64,000 bases of DNA, taken from NCBI RefSeq assembly GCF_001431645.1, contig NZ_LLXU01000058.1, positions 124,001 through 188,000 of the forward strand, written 5' to 3'. Every line of letters begins with the position of its first letter. Positions within the stretch are counted from its first letter, which is position 1. The translations under genes and the position numbers were made by a program. Positions 45,374 to 55,206 of this stretch are shown piece after piece. Source of the stretch: Stenotrophomonas panacihumi (GTDB lineage: Bacteria; Pseudomonadota; Gammaproteobacteria; Xanthomonadales; Xanthomonadaceae). Under the pieces are notes generated by a model that worked only from the letters and a program-made list of their open reading frames with translations, searched no databases and had not been told where the DNA came from.

Positions 45374-46090
45374 TCAGCGGCGCAACTCATACACCAGCGA
45401 CACCGATTCGCTGATCGTGATGTACGGGCTCAGGTATTGGGCAGGCCGAAGGTACCCTCCCGTCACCTGGATTCCGTCCATTTCCCGGAACCGATAGTGA
45501 TCGACCTGGGAAGAACGCACCGAATCAATGCTGTAGACCTGGCCCAGGCTGGCGCCCGCAGCCTGTGCGATGTCGTTGGCGCGATCGTGGGCGTCGGCGA
45601 CGGCCTTGCGCTTCACCTCGCGGCGAATCGGTGCTGGGTCGCGGAGCTGGAAGTCGACATCGTCCACTTCGGTGGCGCCGGCTCGCAGCCCTGCGTCCAA
45701 CAGGGCATCGAGCCGCGCGATCTCGTCCAGCACCACCGTGACCCGGCGTTGCGCTTCGAAGAGCGGTGCGCGTGACGCGCGCAGCCGCACTTCGTCATCG
45801 TCATCGTCCACCCGCTGGACGCGCATGTCAGCCGCCTCGATGTCACGGCCCGCGACGGCGAATGGCTTCAGCGCGTCCAGATACTTGTTCACCGCCTCAT
45901 CCACCGCCTGTTTGGCGGCAAGCGAAGTACCGGCGCGGTGGCCGAACACCAGCGTCACCTTGACGCTGTCGGGCGCGACCTCCTGCTTCGCGCTGCCCTC
46001 CACCGCCACGTGCGGCCCATCGGGCAGCGGCGTACCGGCCAGCGCGACTCCACTCCACAGCATCAATGCCACGAACAGCTGCCTGCGCAT
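45374..46090 (-). CDS. SIMPL-domain (DUF541) periplasmic protein
   Basis: A 238-residue protein with a signal peptide (cleavage near ALAGT, residue 19) and one SIMPL domain. It begins VAVEGSAKQEVAPDSVKVTL and ends in the family's tail pattern ISESVSLVYEL. Such proteins, like E. coli YggE, form oligomeric periplasmic barrels and are linked to oxidative-stress tolerance; the biochemical role is unclear. An acidic run DDDDDE sits near residue 98. It lies alone, upstream of the S46 peptidase gene on the same strand with a gap of 70 bp. Confidence 0.88.
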   Translation of the reverse strand: MRRQLFVALMLWSGVALAGTPLPDGPHVAVEGSAKQEVAPDSVKVTLVFGHRAGTSLAAKQAVDEAVNKYLDALKPFAVAGRDIEAADMRVQRVDDDDDEVRLRASRAPLFEAQRRVTVVLDEIARLDALLDAGLRAGATEVDDVDFQLRDPAPIRREVKRKAVADAHDRANDIAQAAGASLGQVYSIDSVRSSQVDHYRFREMDGIQVTGGYLRPAQYLSPYITISESVSLVYELRR

Positions 46091-46139
46091 CGTGTCCTCC
46101 CCCCTTTCTCCCTGGTGGCGGGCACGCTAGCAGAGCGCG

Positions 46140-46343
46140 CTACAACCGCGCCACCTGGCACAGCCGCACCTGGCGCGGCTCGATGCCGTGCGCCTCCGCG
46201 GCGCGCTGGCGCAGGGCCGAGACGACCTCGGCCGGATCCAGCCGCTCCTCGTTCTCGGCCTCGATGCTGTGCGTCACCTGGCCCCACAGGATCGGCCGGC
46301 CGCCCTCGTAGCCTTCGTAGTCGGCGAAATAGTGCAGGCGCAT
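46140..46343 (-). CDS. Small conserved-looking protein, third gene of a dehydroquinase-like operon
   Basis: A 67-residue soluble protein, starting MRLHYFADYEGYEGG and ending in a basic segment. No domain is recognised. It starts 3 bp after the upstream gene's stop, so it is co-expressed with the two dehydroquinase-like genes. The ATG is the first possible start in this gap. Codon use is typical of the backbone, which supports a real gene. Confidence 0.6.
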   Translation of the reverse strand: MRLHYFADYEGYEGGRPILWGQVTHSIEAENEERLDPAEVVSALRQRAAEAHGIEPRQVRLCQVARL

Positions 46344-46346
46344 GGC

Positions 46347-46796
46347 TCAGGTACCGACGTGGATGTCGTGCAGGGCGGCATCGCAGCCCAGGTGCTCCAG
46401 CGCGATGGACAGCGCGAGCGTGTAGCTCTGCGCGCGGTAGCCATGGACGCTGGCGATGCGCTGGCCCAGGCCGTCGGGCAGCGGGGGTTCGGGGCGCTCG
46501 CTGCCATCGTCGTGGGCTTCGACATAGGGATAGTCCAGCCCGGACAGCACGCGATGCAGGCGCGGGCTGGCGGTGCAGGCGCCCGGGTCGATGACGGCCA
46601 GCTCGATGCGGGCCTGCTGGGCGACGCGCAGCGCGTCGAGCAGCTCCTGTTCCGAACCGCAGGCGCGCAGCGCCACGGTTTTGCCGACATCGGCGGCGCG
46701 CGCCACCAGCTGGCGCAGCAGTTCGCGCGGCAGCGGCGTCGGGCCGCGCATCAGCAGCGAGGCGTCTTCCGGGCCGCGCACGATCATGATCGACAT
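46347..46796 (-). CDS. Degenerate type II 3-dehydroquinase-like protein (copy 2)
   Basis: A 149-residue protein with the overall layout of type II dehydroquinate dehydratase (AroQ): an opening strand MIMVRGPEDASLL, a middle strand ELAVIDPGACTAS, then YPYVEAHDD and a final HGYRAQSYTLALSIALEHL helix. Residues needed for catalysis in AroQ (the NGPNLN loop with its Tyr, and the THTS motif) are missing or changed. It is probably not an enzyme of the shikimate pathway. The start follows the first copy by 10 bp. The two copies are clearly diverged from each other. Confidence 0.55.
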   Translation of the reverse strand: MSIMIVRGPEDASLLMRGPTPLPRELLRQLVARAADVGKTVALRACGSEQELLDALRVAQQARIELAVIDPGACTASPRLHRVLSGLDYPYVEAHDDGSERPEPPLPDGLGQRIASVHGYRAQSYTLALSIALEHLGCDAALHDIHVGT

Positions 46797-46806
46797 GGCG
46801 GCGGCC

Positions 46807-47217
46807 TCAGTGACGCACGGCGCCGTCGAGGCGGCGCGCGGCAATGGCCGAAGAGAGGGCGTAGGCGCGGCCGCGGTCGCCGGCGGTGATGATCGTGGCG
46901 ATGGGCAGGTGGTTCGGCCGCAGCCAGGGCTGCAGTTCGTCGGCCGGGTCGTCGTGGACTTCGATGTACGGCGCGGCCAGCCCGTCGAGGGCGGCGCGCA
47001 GGGCCGACCACTGCGCGCGATGCTCGGCGCCGTGGATATGCCCGGAATCGAGCAGGACCAGCTCGGTATCGAGATGCCGGGCGGCGTGCAGGCCCGCGAT
47101 CAGCCCCCCGATGTCCGCGCAGTGGACCACCTGGGTGGCATGGCCGGCGCAGGGGGCCGGCAGGGGTGCATCGCCGGCGGGACGATCGCTGGGGCCTTGC
47201 AGGATCAGGACTGACAT
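46807..47217 (-). CDS. Degenerate type II 3-dehydroquinase-like protein (copy 1)
   Basis: A 136-residue protein with the same AroQ-like plan: MSVLILQGPSDRPAG in place of the NGPNLN start, LVLLDSGHIHGAEHRAQW in place of the INPGAYTHTS region, and APYIEVHDD in place of IEVHLSN. The catalytic Tyr and the Asn-His pairing are not conserved. The fold is supported by the order of motifs; activity is doubtful. It is the first gene of a three-gene operon whose function I cannot name. Confidence 0.55.
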   Translation of the reverse strand: MSVLILQGPSDRPAGDAPLPAPCAGHATQVVHCADIGGLIAGLHAARHLDTELVLLDSGHIHGAEHRAQWSALRAALDGLAAPYIEVHDDPADELQPWLRPNHLPIATIITAGDRGRAYALSSAIAARRLDGAVRH

Positions 47218-47334
47218 ACAGGTGACTCAGGCGCACCAAGGTGCGGAGGCGTCACGATAGGGAGGGGGGGCGTAAAGCTGCCATGCCCCGCGCGGCGGCG
47301 GCGCGTAACTTGTGCGTATCGACGCGACGCCGGT

Positions 47335-50300
47335 TTACTTTTCCTTGCGCCAGTTGATCGACCCCTTGGTCTCGATCGTGCTCGATTCCACTTCCACGTC
47401 GAACCCGCGCGTCAGCAGGTACTTCAACGTGATCACCGAGCTGCCACCGACCAGCGCCACGCCATAGCCCACGTAGAAGCGCGGCGAGAGGTACTTGCCG
47501 AAGCCCACCACCGAACCCAGGCTGCCGGACTGGCTCACGCCCGCTTCGTCCAGGCCGAGCTTGGCGCCCAGCTGCGAGGCGATCAGGCCGCTGCCGGCCG
47601 ACAGCGCCGCCGACGCCGCCGTCACCTGCTGCGCTTCGCTGCCGCTGGCACTGGACAAGCCGCGGCCCAGCACCAGGTAAGAGAGCGCCTCGGATTGCGA
47701 CATCGACGGATTCGACCACACGTCCGCACGCGGCGACTCCGCGCGCCCGCTGACGTCGATGCCGGCGGTGACATCGCCGATGCGCCGCTCGGCGCGGATG
47801 TTGATGCGCGGGTCGGAGACGATGTTGTTGTTCCAGGTGAGCTGGCCGCGCGTGATCGTCAGATCCTGGCCGTAGGCCTTGTAACGGCCACTCACGTCCA
47901 GCCCGCCATTGGCGGTCATCTCGCGGCCCGGCCGCGCGCGCACCTGCATGCGGCCGGTCAGCGCGCCCTTGAGGCCGAAGCCGGCCATCTTGACGTTGTC
48001 GCCGAGGATCACCGCCAGGTCCATGTCCAGCGGCGAGGACGGCGTCTCTTCGGGGTTGGCCGGATCCAGCACCACCACGTCCTCGGACACCGAGGTGCCG
48101 CGCTCCAGTCGCTCCAGGTCGATGTCGGCCTCGGGCACGGTGACCTGCCCGCGCAGCTGCATGGTCTTGTCGACGATGCCGAACTGCATGTCCGGGTTGG
48201 CGACCACGCGCAGTTCCGGCGTGTTGTAGAGCAGCACGCGGTCGCCGCGGATGTTGAGCTTCAGCGGGGTGCGCTCGCCGTACCAGGAGAGGTCGCCATC
48301 GACGTTGAGCGTGCCCTCGCCCGAGCGCACGTTGGCGACGATGCGCGCCGAGCCGTCGGGCTGGGCGCTGACGCGGCCCTGGCCATCGTTGAGGGTGAGG
48401 CCGAGCGAGGGGTATTCGCCGGTGAAGTCCTTCAGCACCGCCTCGCCGCCGAGCTGCGGCTGCGAGCGCGTGCCGCGCAGGCTCACATGGCCTTCGACGT
48501 TGCCCTTCGGGTTCACCAGGTCGGCCACGAACAGCTGCAGCCAGCTCAGCCGCGACATGTTGAGGTACAGCTCGCCGTTGAGCGGCGCGTAGGTATCCCA
48601 GCCGGTGTTGAAGCGCGCATCGACGAAGCCGTTGCCGGCGAAGCCGATACCCAGGTAGCCCTGGATCTTCTGCGGGTTGAAGTCGCCAGTCAGGCTGAAG
48701 TGGTCATAGCGCACGACTTCGCCGCGGCTGTTGTCGCCCAGGCGGATGCCGCCTTCGAGCGAGGTGACCTTGAACGCGCCTTCCCAGGCATTGCCGCGCG
48801 GGCGGAAGCTGCCATCCACCGTGAGCTCGCCGCGCAGGTGCACCTGGCGGCCTTCGTTCGGCGGCAGCCACGGCTGGATCAGCGTCAGCGGCAGCGCTTC
48901 GCTATGCACGGTCACGCCTTCGCGCGGCCAGTTGGCGTTGACGCACAGCGCGCCGCTGGCGCCCACCGCGGCCAGGCAGGCATCGGAGACAGTGAAGGCC
49001 GGGCCGTTCACGCTGAACTGCGCCGGCTGGCGCAGCGCCCAGGTGTTGCCCTTGCTCGGCACGATGCGCAGCGTGCCGACCTGGCCCTGCCAGCGCGGGC
49101 CGTTGCGGCGCACCTCGCCCTGCAGTGCGAGTTGGGCCATGTCGTTGCGCACGTCGGCCTGCACGCGCAGGTTTTCGATCGCGCCCTGCGCCTGTACCTG
49201 CACGCTGTCCAACACCATGCCGGCGTTGACCGCGCTGCCCTGCAAGGTGAGCGTGCCGTCGCTGCCGCGCCACGGCAGGCGGCCGCGCAGCGAGAGCGTG
49301 TCGGCGCTGTAGTCGTTCCAGCGCAGGCCGCTGCCGGCGAGGTCGGCGGTGATGTCCGGGGCGTCGCTGCGACCGCGCACCTGCACGCTGCCGCGCAGGT
49401 TGCCGGTGGCGCCGGGCAGCAGGTCGTCCAGCTGCAGCGGTTGCAGCTGCGCGTCGATGTCGAGGCGGTCGCCGACGCGCCCCTTGGCATTGATGCGGCT
49501 GTTGCCGATCGACAATGCCAGCTGGCCTTCGCCCTGCTTGCCTTCCAGTGCGAAGCGGCCACGCGCGTCGATGCTGCGCTGGCGCAGCTGGCCGCGCAGT
49601 GCGGCGATCTCGGCGGTGGCCTGGTAGTCCCCCGGCGTGCCGTTCGCGGCGGGTGGCAGCTGGCGGCCCTTGGAGGCGATCCGACCAGAGAGCCGACCAT
49701 CCCAGCCCGGCGCGAAGTAGCCCGGATCGAACTGCGAAAGCTCCGCCGCCACGTCCCACGACAGCTGCGGCTTCCAGCCCACCTCACCGGTGAGGTCCAG
49801 CTGGCCGCCCGGGGTGATGGCGCGCACTTCGTTGAGCGTGGCGCGCTGGTCGTCGCCGCGGGCATCGATGTGCAGTTCGGCGCGCTGCTTCTCGCGCGCG
49901 ATGTCGGCACGGCCGTATACCGCCCACTGCTTCATGGTGCCGGCCAGGCCCAGGCGTGCCTCGCGCAGCTCCACCGGCACCTGCTGGGCGTCGGGGGTCG
50001 CCGGGTCGGGCGCGGGCGTGAAGCGCAGGTCGCGGGCGTAGGCGGCCATGCGGAAGCGCGCGTTGCTCGTGTCGGTGAAATCGGCGGTGCCACGCAGGCG
50101 GATGCGGCCGCCGAAGGCGTCCACTTCCAATGGCGCGACGGTGAGCACTTGGTCCTTCAGCGCGACATTCGACGGCTGCAGCACGATCTCCTGGTCACCC
50201 TGCTTCACTCGCCCCTTCAGCTGCGCGTTGCCGCCCTTGCCGGAGGCATCGAGCGTGAGACTGATCGGCTGCGCGGGCGCGGGATCGGTGACGCCGGCGG

Positions 50301-51156
50301 CGCCCATCAGCAGCGCGGTATCCAGTTCGTCGGCGTCGGCTTGCAGGCTCCAGCGCGGGTCTTCCTTGCCAGTGAACACCGGGCGCGCATGCAGCGGCTT
50401 GGGCGCGCGCCCGGCAATGGCCACTTCCATGTTCGACAGGTCGCCGCGCGCCACCAGGCCGAAGCTGGCCGGCGTGCGTCCGCGCGGCGCGGGCAGCAGC
50501 GCGGTGGCGGTGAGGTTGGTCTTATAGTCCTGGCGCGGGATGTAATCGCCATTGAGGCCGAAGTTGCCGCGGTCGCTGTCGACCTGCAGCTGGCGCGTGC
50601 GCAGCTCGCCATTGGCCATCTCCAGGCCCCCGCGGATGCGATGCAGGTTGATCAGCGGCTCGCCCAGCTGGGTGACGCGCAGCTCGTTGACCTCGATGAC
50701 GTCGGCCTGGATCGCCAGCGGCATCTCGATCTGCGGCAGCGAGCCGGGCCAGCTCGGCATCTCGAACGGTTCGTCGCTCTTGGCCAGGTTCAACGTCGCG
50801 CCGCTGATTTCCAGCTTGTCGAGCAGCAGCTTGCGGCCGAGCAGCGGACGGATGTCGGCTTCGAAATAGACGCGGTCGGCGGTGAAGCGATAGTCCTGGT
50901 AGCGGAAATCCACGCCGCGCAACGTGAGCGGCCCGGCGAGCGGGCCGTCGGCTTGCTTCCAGGTGAAGGTGGCGCCGGCCGGCAGGCGCGCCACCACTTG
51001 CGCCAGCAGCACGTCGCGGCCGGCCACGGTCTGCAGCAGCCAGTACACCGCCAGCAGCGCGATCAGCACCAGCCCGAGCACGCCCAGCCCCGAGCCGATC
51101 CAGAAACGGCGGCGGCGATAGAAGCGAGGGCGCGGCGGCGGCACGGGCGCGTTCAC
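47335..51156 (-). CDS. tamB: Translocation and assembly module subunit TamB
   Basis: A 1273-residue protein with one N-terminal inner-membrane helix (GVLGLVLIALLAVYWLLQ, about 19-36), a very long repetitive beta-rich region spanning the periplasm (AsmA/TamB groove), and the C-terminal DUF490 domain with RAERRIGDVTAGIDVSGRAE and the final amphipathic strands. With TamA it links inner and outer membranes and moves phospholipid and some outer-membrane proteins. It starts at a GTG that overlaps the tamA stop by 4 bp (GTGA), so the pair is translationally coupled. Confidence 0.95.
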   Translation of the reverse strand: MNAPVPPPRPRFYRRRRFWIGSGLGVLGLVLIALLAVYWLLQTVAGRDVLLAQVVARLPAGATFTWKQADGPLAGPLTLRGVDFRYQDYRFTADRVYFEADIRPLLGRKLLLDKLEISGATLNLAKSDEPFEMPSWPGSLPQIEMPLAIQADVIEVNELRVTQLGEPLINLHRIRGGLEMANGELRTRQLQVDSDRGNFGLNGDYIPRQDYKTNLTATALLPAPRGRTPASFGLVARGDLSNMEVAIAGRAPKPLHARPVFTGKEDPRWSLQADADELDTALLMGAAGVTDPAPAQPISLTLDASGKGGNAQLKGRVKQGDQEIVLQPSNVALKDQVLTVAPLEVDAFGGRIRLRGTADFTDTSNARFRMAAYARDLRFTPAPDPATPDAQQVPVELREARLGLAGTMKQWAVYGRADIAREKQRAELHIDARGDDQRATLNEVRAITPGGQLDLTGEVGWKPQLSWDVAAELSQFDPGYFAPGWDGRLSGRIASKGRQLPPAANGTPGDYQATAEIAALRGQLRQRSIDARGRFALEGKQGEGQLALSIGNSRINAKGRVGDRLDIDAQLQPLQLDDLLPGATGNLRGSVQVRGRSDAPDITADLAGSGLRWNDYSADTLSLRGRLPWRGSDGTLTLQGSAVNAGMVLDSVQVQAQGAIENLRVQADVRNDMAQLALQGEVRRNGPRWQGQVGTLRIVPSKGNTWALRQPAQFSVNGPAFTVSDACLAAVGASGALCVNANWPREGVTVHSEALPLTLIQPWLPPNEGRQVHLRGELTVDGSFRPRGNAWEGAFKVTSLEGGIRLGDNSRGEVVRYDHFSLTGDFNPQKIQGYLGIGFAGNGFVDARFNTGWDTYAPLNGELYLNMSRLSWLQLFVADLVNPKGNVEGHVSLRGTRSQPQLGGEAVLKDFTGEYPSLGLTLNDGQGRVSAQPDGSARIVANVRSGEGTLNVDGDLSWYGERTPLKLNIRGDRVLLYNTPELRVVANPDMQFGIVDKTMQLRGQVTVPEADIDLERLERGTSVSEDVVVLDPANPEETPSSPLDMDLAVILGDNVKMAGFGLKGALTGRMQVRARPGREMTANGGLDVSGRYKAYGQDLTITRGQLTWNNNIVSDPRINIRAERRIGDVTAGIDVSGRAESPRADVWSNPSMSQSEALSYLVLGRGLSSASGSEAQQVTAASAALSAGSGLIASQLGAKLGLDEAGVSQSGSLGSVVGFGKYLSPRFYVGYGVALVGGSSVITLKYLLTRGFDVEVESSTIETKGSINWRKEK

Positions 51157-52931
51157 AGGTTGGCTCCGATGTTGATGTAGAGCTGGAACTGCGAGTCGGG
51201 GTCATCCAGGCCGTGGGCGACGTCCACGCGCACCGGGCCGATCGGCGATTTCCAGCGCAGGCCGATGCCCACGCCGGTGTGGAAATCCGGCGTGTTGTCG
51301 AACGCGCTGCCGGTGTCGACGAACACCGCAGCGCCCCAAGGGCTGTTGTTGAGGTAGCGCTCGTATTCGACGCTGCCGGTGAGCACGTGCTTCGCACCGA
51401 GCGCGTACTTGTCCGGTGGCGGCGTGCGCGGGCCGACTTCGCGGAACGCATAACCGCGGATGCTGTTGTCGCCGCCGGCGAAGAACCGCAGGCTCGGCGG
51501 CATCGACACGAGATCGGCCGTCCAGGTGGTGCCGCCTTCGCCCCGCAGGATCAGCCGGTCGTTGGCGCCGAAGCCATGGAACCAGAACACCTGTGCATAC
51601 GCCTGCGCGAAGCTGGTATCGGAGCCCACGCCCTCCACGCCGCCGCGCACGAACATGCGCGCGGCCATGCCCTGCGTCGGGAAGGTGCGGTTGTCCACGC
51701 CGGAGTACACCGCTTCGAGCTGCGGATAGACGAACGTGGCGTACTGGTAGAACGGGTCGGGCTGGTCGTTGGTGCTGTAGCGCCAGCGCTCGCGCAATGC
51801 GTTGATGGAGGCGATGGCCGTCCAGTGGTCGTTGAGCTCGCCGCTGCGGCTGGCGCTGAGCTTGACGTTGCGCAGGTCGATGTAATCGGTCTGCTCGTCG
51901 TAGTAGCCGGCGGTGAACGAATACCAGCCATCCAGCCAGGCGAACGCCGGGATGCGGTAGGCGGTGGTGAGGCTCTTGCGCTTCTGCGCGAAGTCCAGCT
52001 GCGTGTCCATCTTGTGGCCACGCGAATTGACGTAGCGCCGCTCCACGCCGCCGCGCACACCCGGGCCGCTCTCGCTGCCGTAGCTCAAGCCGGCGGTATA
52101 GACCGTGCGCTTGGCGCGCTCCAGGCGCACGTCGATCGGCACGCGGCCATCGGCATCGGCTTCCTCGGGCTTGGGCTGGATGTCGATGGTGCCGAAGTAG
52201 CCGAGCTTGTTGAGCGACTCGCGCAGGCGGTCGAGCTTGCCTTCGTGGTAGTAGCTGCCTTCTTCCCAGTACACCAGCGGGTCGAACAGGCCGGGCTTGA
52301 AGTAGTCGTACTGGAAGCGCACCGGGCCCATGTCGTAGCGGCGGCCGCTGTCCCAGCCCAGGTCGATGTCGGCGGCGTGCTCGGCGCGGGTGATCTCCAC
52401 GCGGCGCTGGGTGAAGTCGGCATCGAAATAGCCGCGCTCGGCCAGGCGGCGGGTGATGCGCACCTTGCTGGCCTCGTACTGCGGGTGGCTGAAGACCTGC
52501 CCCACCGCCGGCTGGAACTCGGCCACGTCGCGCTGCAGGTACTGGTCGTCCTCGGCCCAGCCGGTCAGCACGATGTGCGATTGGCGCACGCGCACCGGCT
52601 CGCCCTTGTCGACATGGATGACGACGGTGACGTTGTCGCCATTGCGCGGCGCATCGACGGTGATGGTGGGGCTGTAGTAGCCGAACGGCTCCAGCGCGGC
52701 GCGGGTCTGGTCCTGCGCCTGGTTGAGCAGGTATTCCAGGCGCGATTCGCCCTGGACCTTGCCGATGGTCTGGTACAGCGAGAGCGAGACCTCGATGTTC
52801 TCGATCATCTCGGCATCGTCGCCCTTGTCCAGGCCTTCGATGTTGACCTTGTCGATGGTGCCGCGCGCCTGCGCGGCGCCGGCGAGGGCCCAGAGAAAGA
52901 CGAGCAGCAGGGCCGTGGGGATCAGACGCAT
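51153..52931 (-). CDS. tamA: Translocation and assembly module outer-membrane protein TamA
   Basis: A 592-residue Omp85-family protein. The signal peptide ends AGAAQARG near residue 22. Three POTRA domains follow, then a 16-strand barrel with the family motif region FFAGGDNSIRGYAF, which holds the lid-locking RGY. It ends with NIGANL, a typical outer-membrane C-terminal strand. ATG 52931 gives a proper signal peptide; the upstream in-frame start at 52955 would add eight residues. It is the first gene of the tamAB operon. Confidence 0.95.
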   Translation of the reverse strand: MRLIPTALLLVFLWALAGAAQARGTIDKVNIEGLDKGDDAEMIENIEVSLSLYQTIGKVQGESRLEYLLNQAQDQTRAALEPFGYYSPTITVDAPRNGDNVTVVIHVDKGEPVRVRQSHIVLTGWAEDDQYLQRDVAEFQPAVGQVFSHPQYEASKVRITRRLAERGYFDADFTQRRVEITRAEHAADIDLGWDSGRRYDMGPVRFQYDYFKPGLFDPLVYWEEGSYYHEGKLDRLRESLNKLGYFGTIDIQPKPEEADADGRVPIDVRLERAKRTVYTAGLSYGSESGPGVRGGVERRYVNSRGHKMDTQLDFAQKRKSLTTAYRIPAFAWLDGWYSFTAGYYDEQTDYIDLRNVKLSASRSGELNDHWTAIASINALRERWRYSTNDQPDPFYQYATFVYPQLEAVYSGVDNRTFPTQGMAARMFVRGGVEGVGSDTSFAQAYAQVFWFHGFGANDRLILRGEGGTTWTADLVSMPPSLRFFAGGDNSIRGYAFREVGPRTPPPDKYALGAKHVLTGSVEYERYLNNSPWGAAVFVDTGSAFDNTPDFHTGVGIGLRWKSPIGPVRVDVAHGLDDPDSQFQLYINIGANL

Positions 52932-52994
52932 GGGCCGAGGATATACCGGGAGCACAACAAGGACCCGTTAAGACCCCAGCGGAACAAACTGACA

Positions 52995-53020
52995 CCGGTG
53001 CCGGCAAATGCCGGCACCGG
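52995..53020 (-). terminator. Probable terminator of the glyQ-GST-glyS operon
   Basis: CCGGTGCCGGCA-AA-TGCCGGCACCGG is a perfect 12-bp stem 9 bp after the glyS stop on the minus strand. A T/G-rich tail (TGTCAGTTTGTTCC) follows instead of a clean T run. Confidence 0.6.
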
Positions 53021-53028
53021 CGGCGCGA

Positions 53029-55191
53029 TCACGCCGACAGGTGCTCGATCGCCGCCACGCTGCCCAGGCGCTCGCTCAAGCGCTGCAGCAGCGCCAGCCG
53101 GTTGCCGCGCAGGGCCGGGTCTTCGGCGTTGACCATCACGCCGTCGAAGAACGCATCGACCTGCGGACGCAGCAGCGCCAGGCGGGCGAGCACGGCGACG
53201 TAATCGTGGCGATGCAGGGCCGCGTCGGTGTCGCCCATCGCGCCTTCCACGGCCTCGGCCAGCGCTTCCTCGGCCGGTTCGCGCAGCAGCGCCGGGTCGA
53301 CCATGGCCGGGATCGCGCCGTCGGCCTTGCGCAGGATGTTGCGGATGCGCTTGTTCGCGGCGGCCAGCGCCTCGGCTTCCGGCAGCACGGCGAACGTGCC
53401 GATGGCGTCGATGCGGCGGTCGAAGTCGTACAGCGAGCCGCGCTCGGCGGCGTGGCCCGGCGGCGGCGCCACTTCGCCGTCGAACAGCGCGGCGACGGCG
53501 TTGAACTGGGTGGCCGGCACGCCCTTGTCGGCGTAGTAGCCGCGCAGGCGGTCCAGCACGAAGGCGAAGATCTCGGCGGCCAGCGCGCTGGCTTCCGGCG
53601 CCGGCGGCGCCTTGGCGGCCGGATGCGCGGCCAGCGCGTCCACGGCCGCCTGCGCGGCGGTGCGCAGCAGCGCCTTCACGTCCAGGTCCAGGCCGCTCTC
53701 GATCACGGTGCGCGCCAGGCCCAGCGCATTGCGACGCAGGGCGAACGGATCCTTGTTGCCGGTCGGCTTGAGGCCGGCGGCGAAGCCACCGGCCAGCGTG
53801 TCGGCGCGCTCGGCGATCGCCAGCACCTTGCCCAGCGGCGAGAGCGCGATGTCGTCACCGGCGAAGCGCGGCTGGTAGGCCTCGTCGATCGCCAGCGCGA
53901 CCTCCGGGCCCTCGCCCCCCGCCACCGCGTAATGGCGGCCGGCGATGCCCTGCAGCTCGGGGAATTCATTGACCATGCGCGACTGCAGGTCGTTCTTGCA
54001 CAGCTCGGCGGCGCGCGCGGCCAGTGCCGGCTCGGCGCCGGCGTGCGGGGCGATGGCGCGGGCCAGCGCGGCCACGCGCTGCACCTTGTCGGCCACGCTG
54101 CCCAGGCGTGCCTGGTAGGTCACCGTCTTCAGGCCCTCGCCCATCGACACCAGGCCCTGCTTGAGGTCCTCGTCGAAGAAGAACTTGGCGTCGGCGAAGC
54201 GCGGGCGGATCACGCGCTCGTAGCCCTTGGACACCTCGGCCACGTCGCGCGATTCGATGTTGGCGATGCCGATGAACTTCTCGGTGAGCTTGCCGCCGTC
54301 ATCGAGCACCGGGAAGAATTTCTGGTTGATCTCCATCGTCTCGATCAGCGCTTCCTGCGGCACGGCGAGGAATTCGCGCTCGAAACCGCACAGCACCGCC
54401 GAGGGCCATTCGACGAGGTCCACGACCTGGCCGAGGTTGTCCTCGGTGATGCGCGCCACGCCACCGGCCTGCGCGGCGGCGGCGTTGACCTCGGCGACGA
54501 TGCGCTGGCGGCGCTCGGCCGGGTCCACCATGACGTTGGCGGCGCGCAGCGAATCGACGTAATCGCCCGGCGTGCTCAGCCAGACCTGCTTGTCGTGCAT
54601 GAAGCGGTGGCCGCGGCTCATGCGGTCCGAATCCAGGCCGAACACGCGGGCCGGCACCACTTCCTTGCCGAACAGCAGCACCAGCCAGTGCACCGGGCGG
54701 GCGAAGGCGTAATCGTGGTCGCCCCAGCGCATCGGCTTGGGGATCGGCATGGCGGCGATGGCCTCGGCCAGGATCTCCGGCAGCAGCTCGGCGGTGCGCG
54801 CGCCCGGCTTCACCGCGCGGTGCACGAAACGTTCGCCCTTGTTGTCGGTGGTGCGCTCCAGCGCATCCCACGCGACGCCGGCCTTGGCGGCGAAACCTTC
54901 CAGCGCCTTGGTCGGCTTGCCCTCGGCGTCCAGGCCGATGTTGAGGTACGGGCCGAGAAGTATGCTTTCCTGCTTAGGCTGCTGAAGCGCCACGCTAGGC
55001 AGCAGAACGGCTAGGCGCCGAGGGGTCGAGAATGGGCGAGAATCTCCGCCTTCAAATTCGATTCCTCGCTTCTCCAGGCCCGCCAGCACTCCATCGAAGA
55101 AAGCTTTAGCCAAGCCAGGAAGGGCTTTTACGGGAAGCTCTTCAGTGCCCAGTTCGATCAGAAGCGGAAACATGGATGGGATGGCATTCAT
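53029..55191 (-). CDS. glyS: Glycine-tRNA ligase beta subunit
   Basis: A 720-residue beta chain of bacterial glycyl-tRNA synthetase, starting with the family signature [17 protein letters not shown]. The C-terminal anticodon-binding region contains [22 protein letters not shown]. It acts with GlyQ as an alpha2-beta2 enzyme that charges tRNA-Gly. ATG 55191 is supported by AAGGA 8 bp upstream; an internal ATG at 55173 is possible. The first about 79 codons (54955-55191) use many A/T-ending codons, whereas the rest of the gene is nearly all G/C-ending, an abrupt change noted in the findings. The glutathione transferase gene lies between it and glyQ. Confidence 0.96.
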   Translation of the reverse strand: MNAIPSMFPLLIELGTEELPVKALPGLAKAFFDGVLAGLEKRGIEFEGGDSRPFSTPRRLAVLLPSVALQQPKQESILLGPYLNIGLDAEGKPTKALEGFAAKAGVAWDALERTTDNKGERFVHRAVKPGARTAELLPEILAEAIAAMPIPKPMRWGDHDYAFARPVHWLVLLFGKEVVPARVFGLDSDRMSRGHRFMHDKQVWLSTPGDYVDSLRAANVMVDPAERRQRIVAEVNAAAAQAGGVARITEDNLGQVVDLVEWPSAVLCGFEREFLAVPQEALIETMEINQKFFPVLDDGGKLTEKFIGIANIESRDVAEVSKGYERVIRPRFADAKFFFDEDLKQGLVSMGEGLKTVTYQARLGSVADKVQRVAALARAIAPHAGAEPALAARAAELCKNDLQSRMVNEFPELQGIAGRHYAVAGGEGPEVALAIDEAYQPRFAGDDIALSPLGKVLAIAERADTLAGGFAAGLKPTGNKDPFALRRNALGLARTVIESGLDLDVKALLRTAAQAAVDALAAHPAAKAPPAPEASALAAEIFAFVLDRLRGYYADKGVPATQFNAVAALFDGEVAPPPGHAAERGSLYDFDRRIDAIGTFAVLPEAEALAAANKRIRNILRKADGAIPAMVDPALLREPAEEALAEAVEGAMGDTDAALHRHDYVAVLARLALLRPQVDAFFDGVMVNAEDPALRGNRLALLQRLSERLGSVAAIEHLSA

Positions 55192-55206
55192 CGGATCAAT
55201 CCTTGT

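Noticed and set aside
43243..45414. A 723-codon plus-strand frame opposite the S46 peptidase
   Set aside because: The peptidase triad and signal peptide are intact on the other strand; the plus frame has no recognisable domain.
47695..51180. A long plus-strand frame opposite tamB
   Set aside because: Composition of a GC-skew shadow; tamB has clear family features and coupling to tamA.
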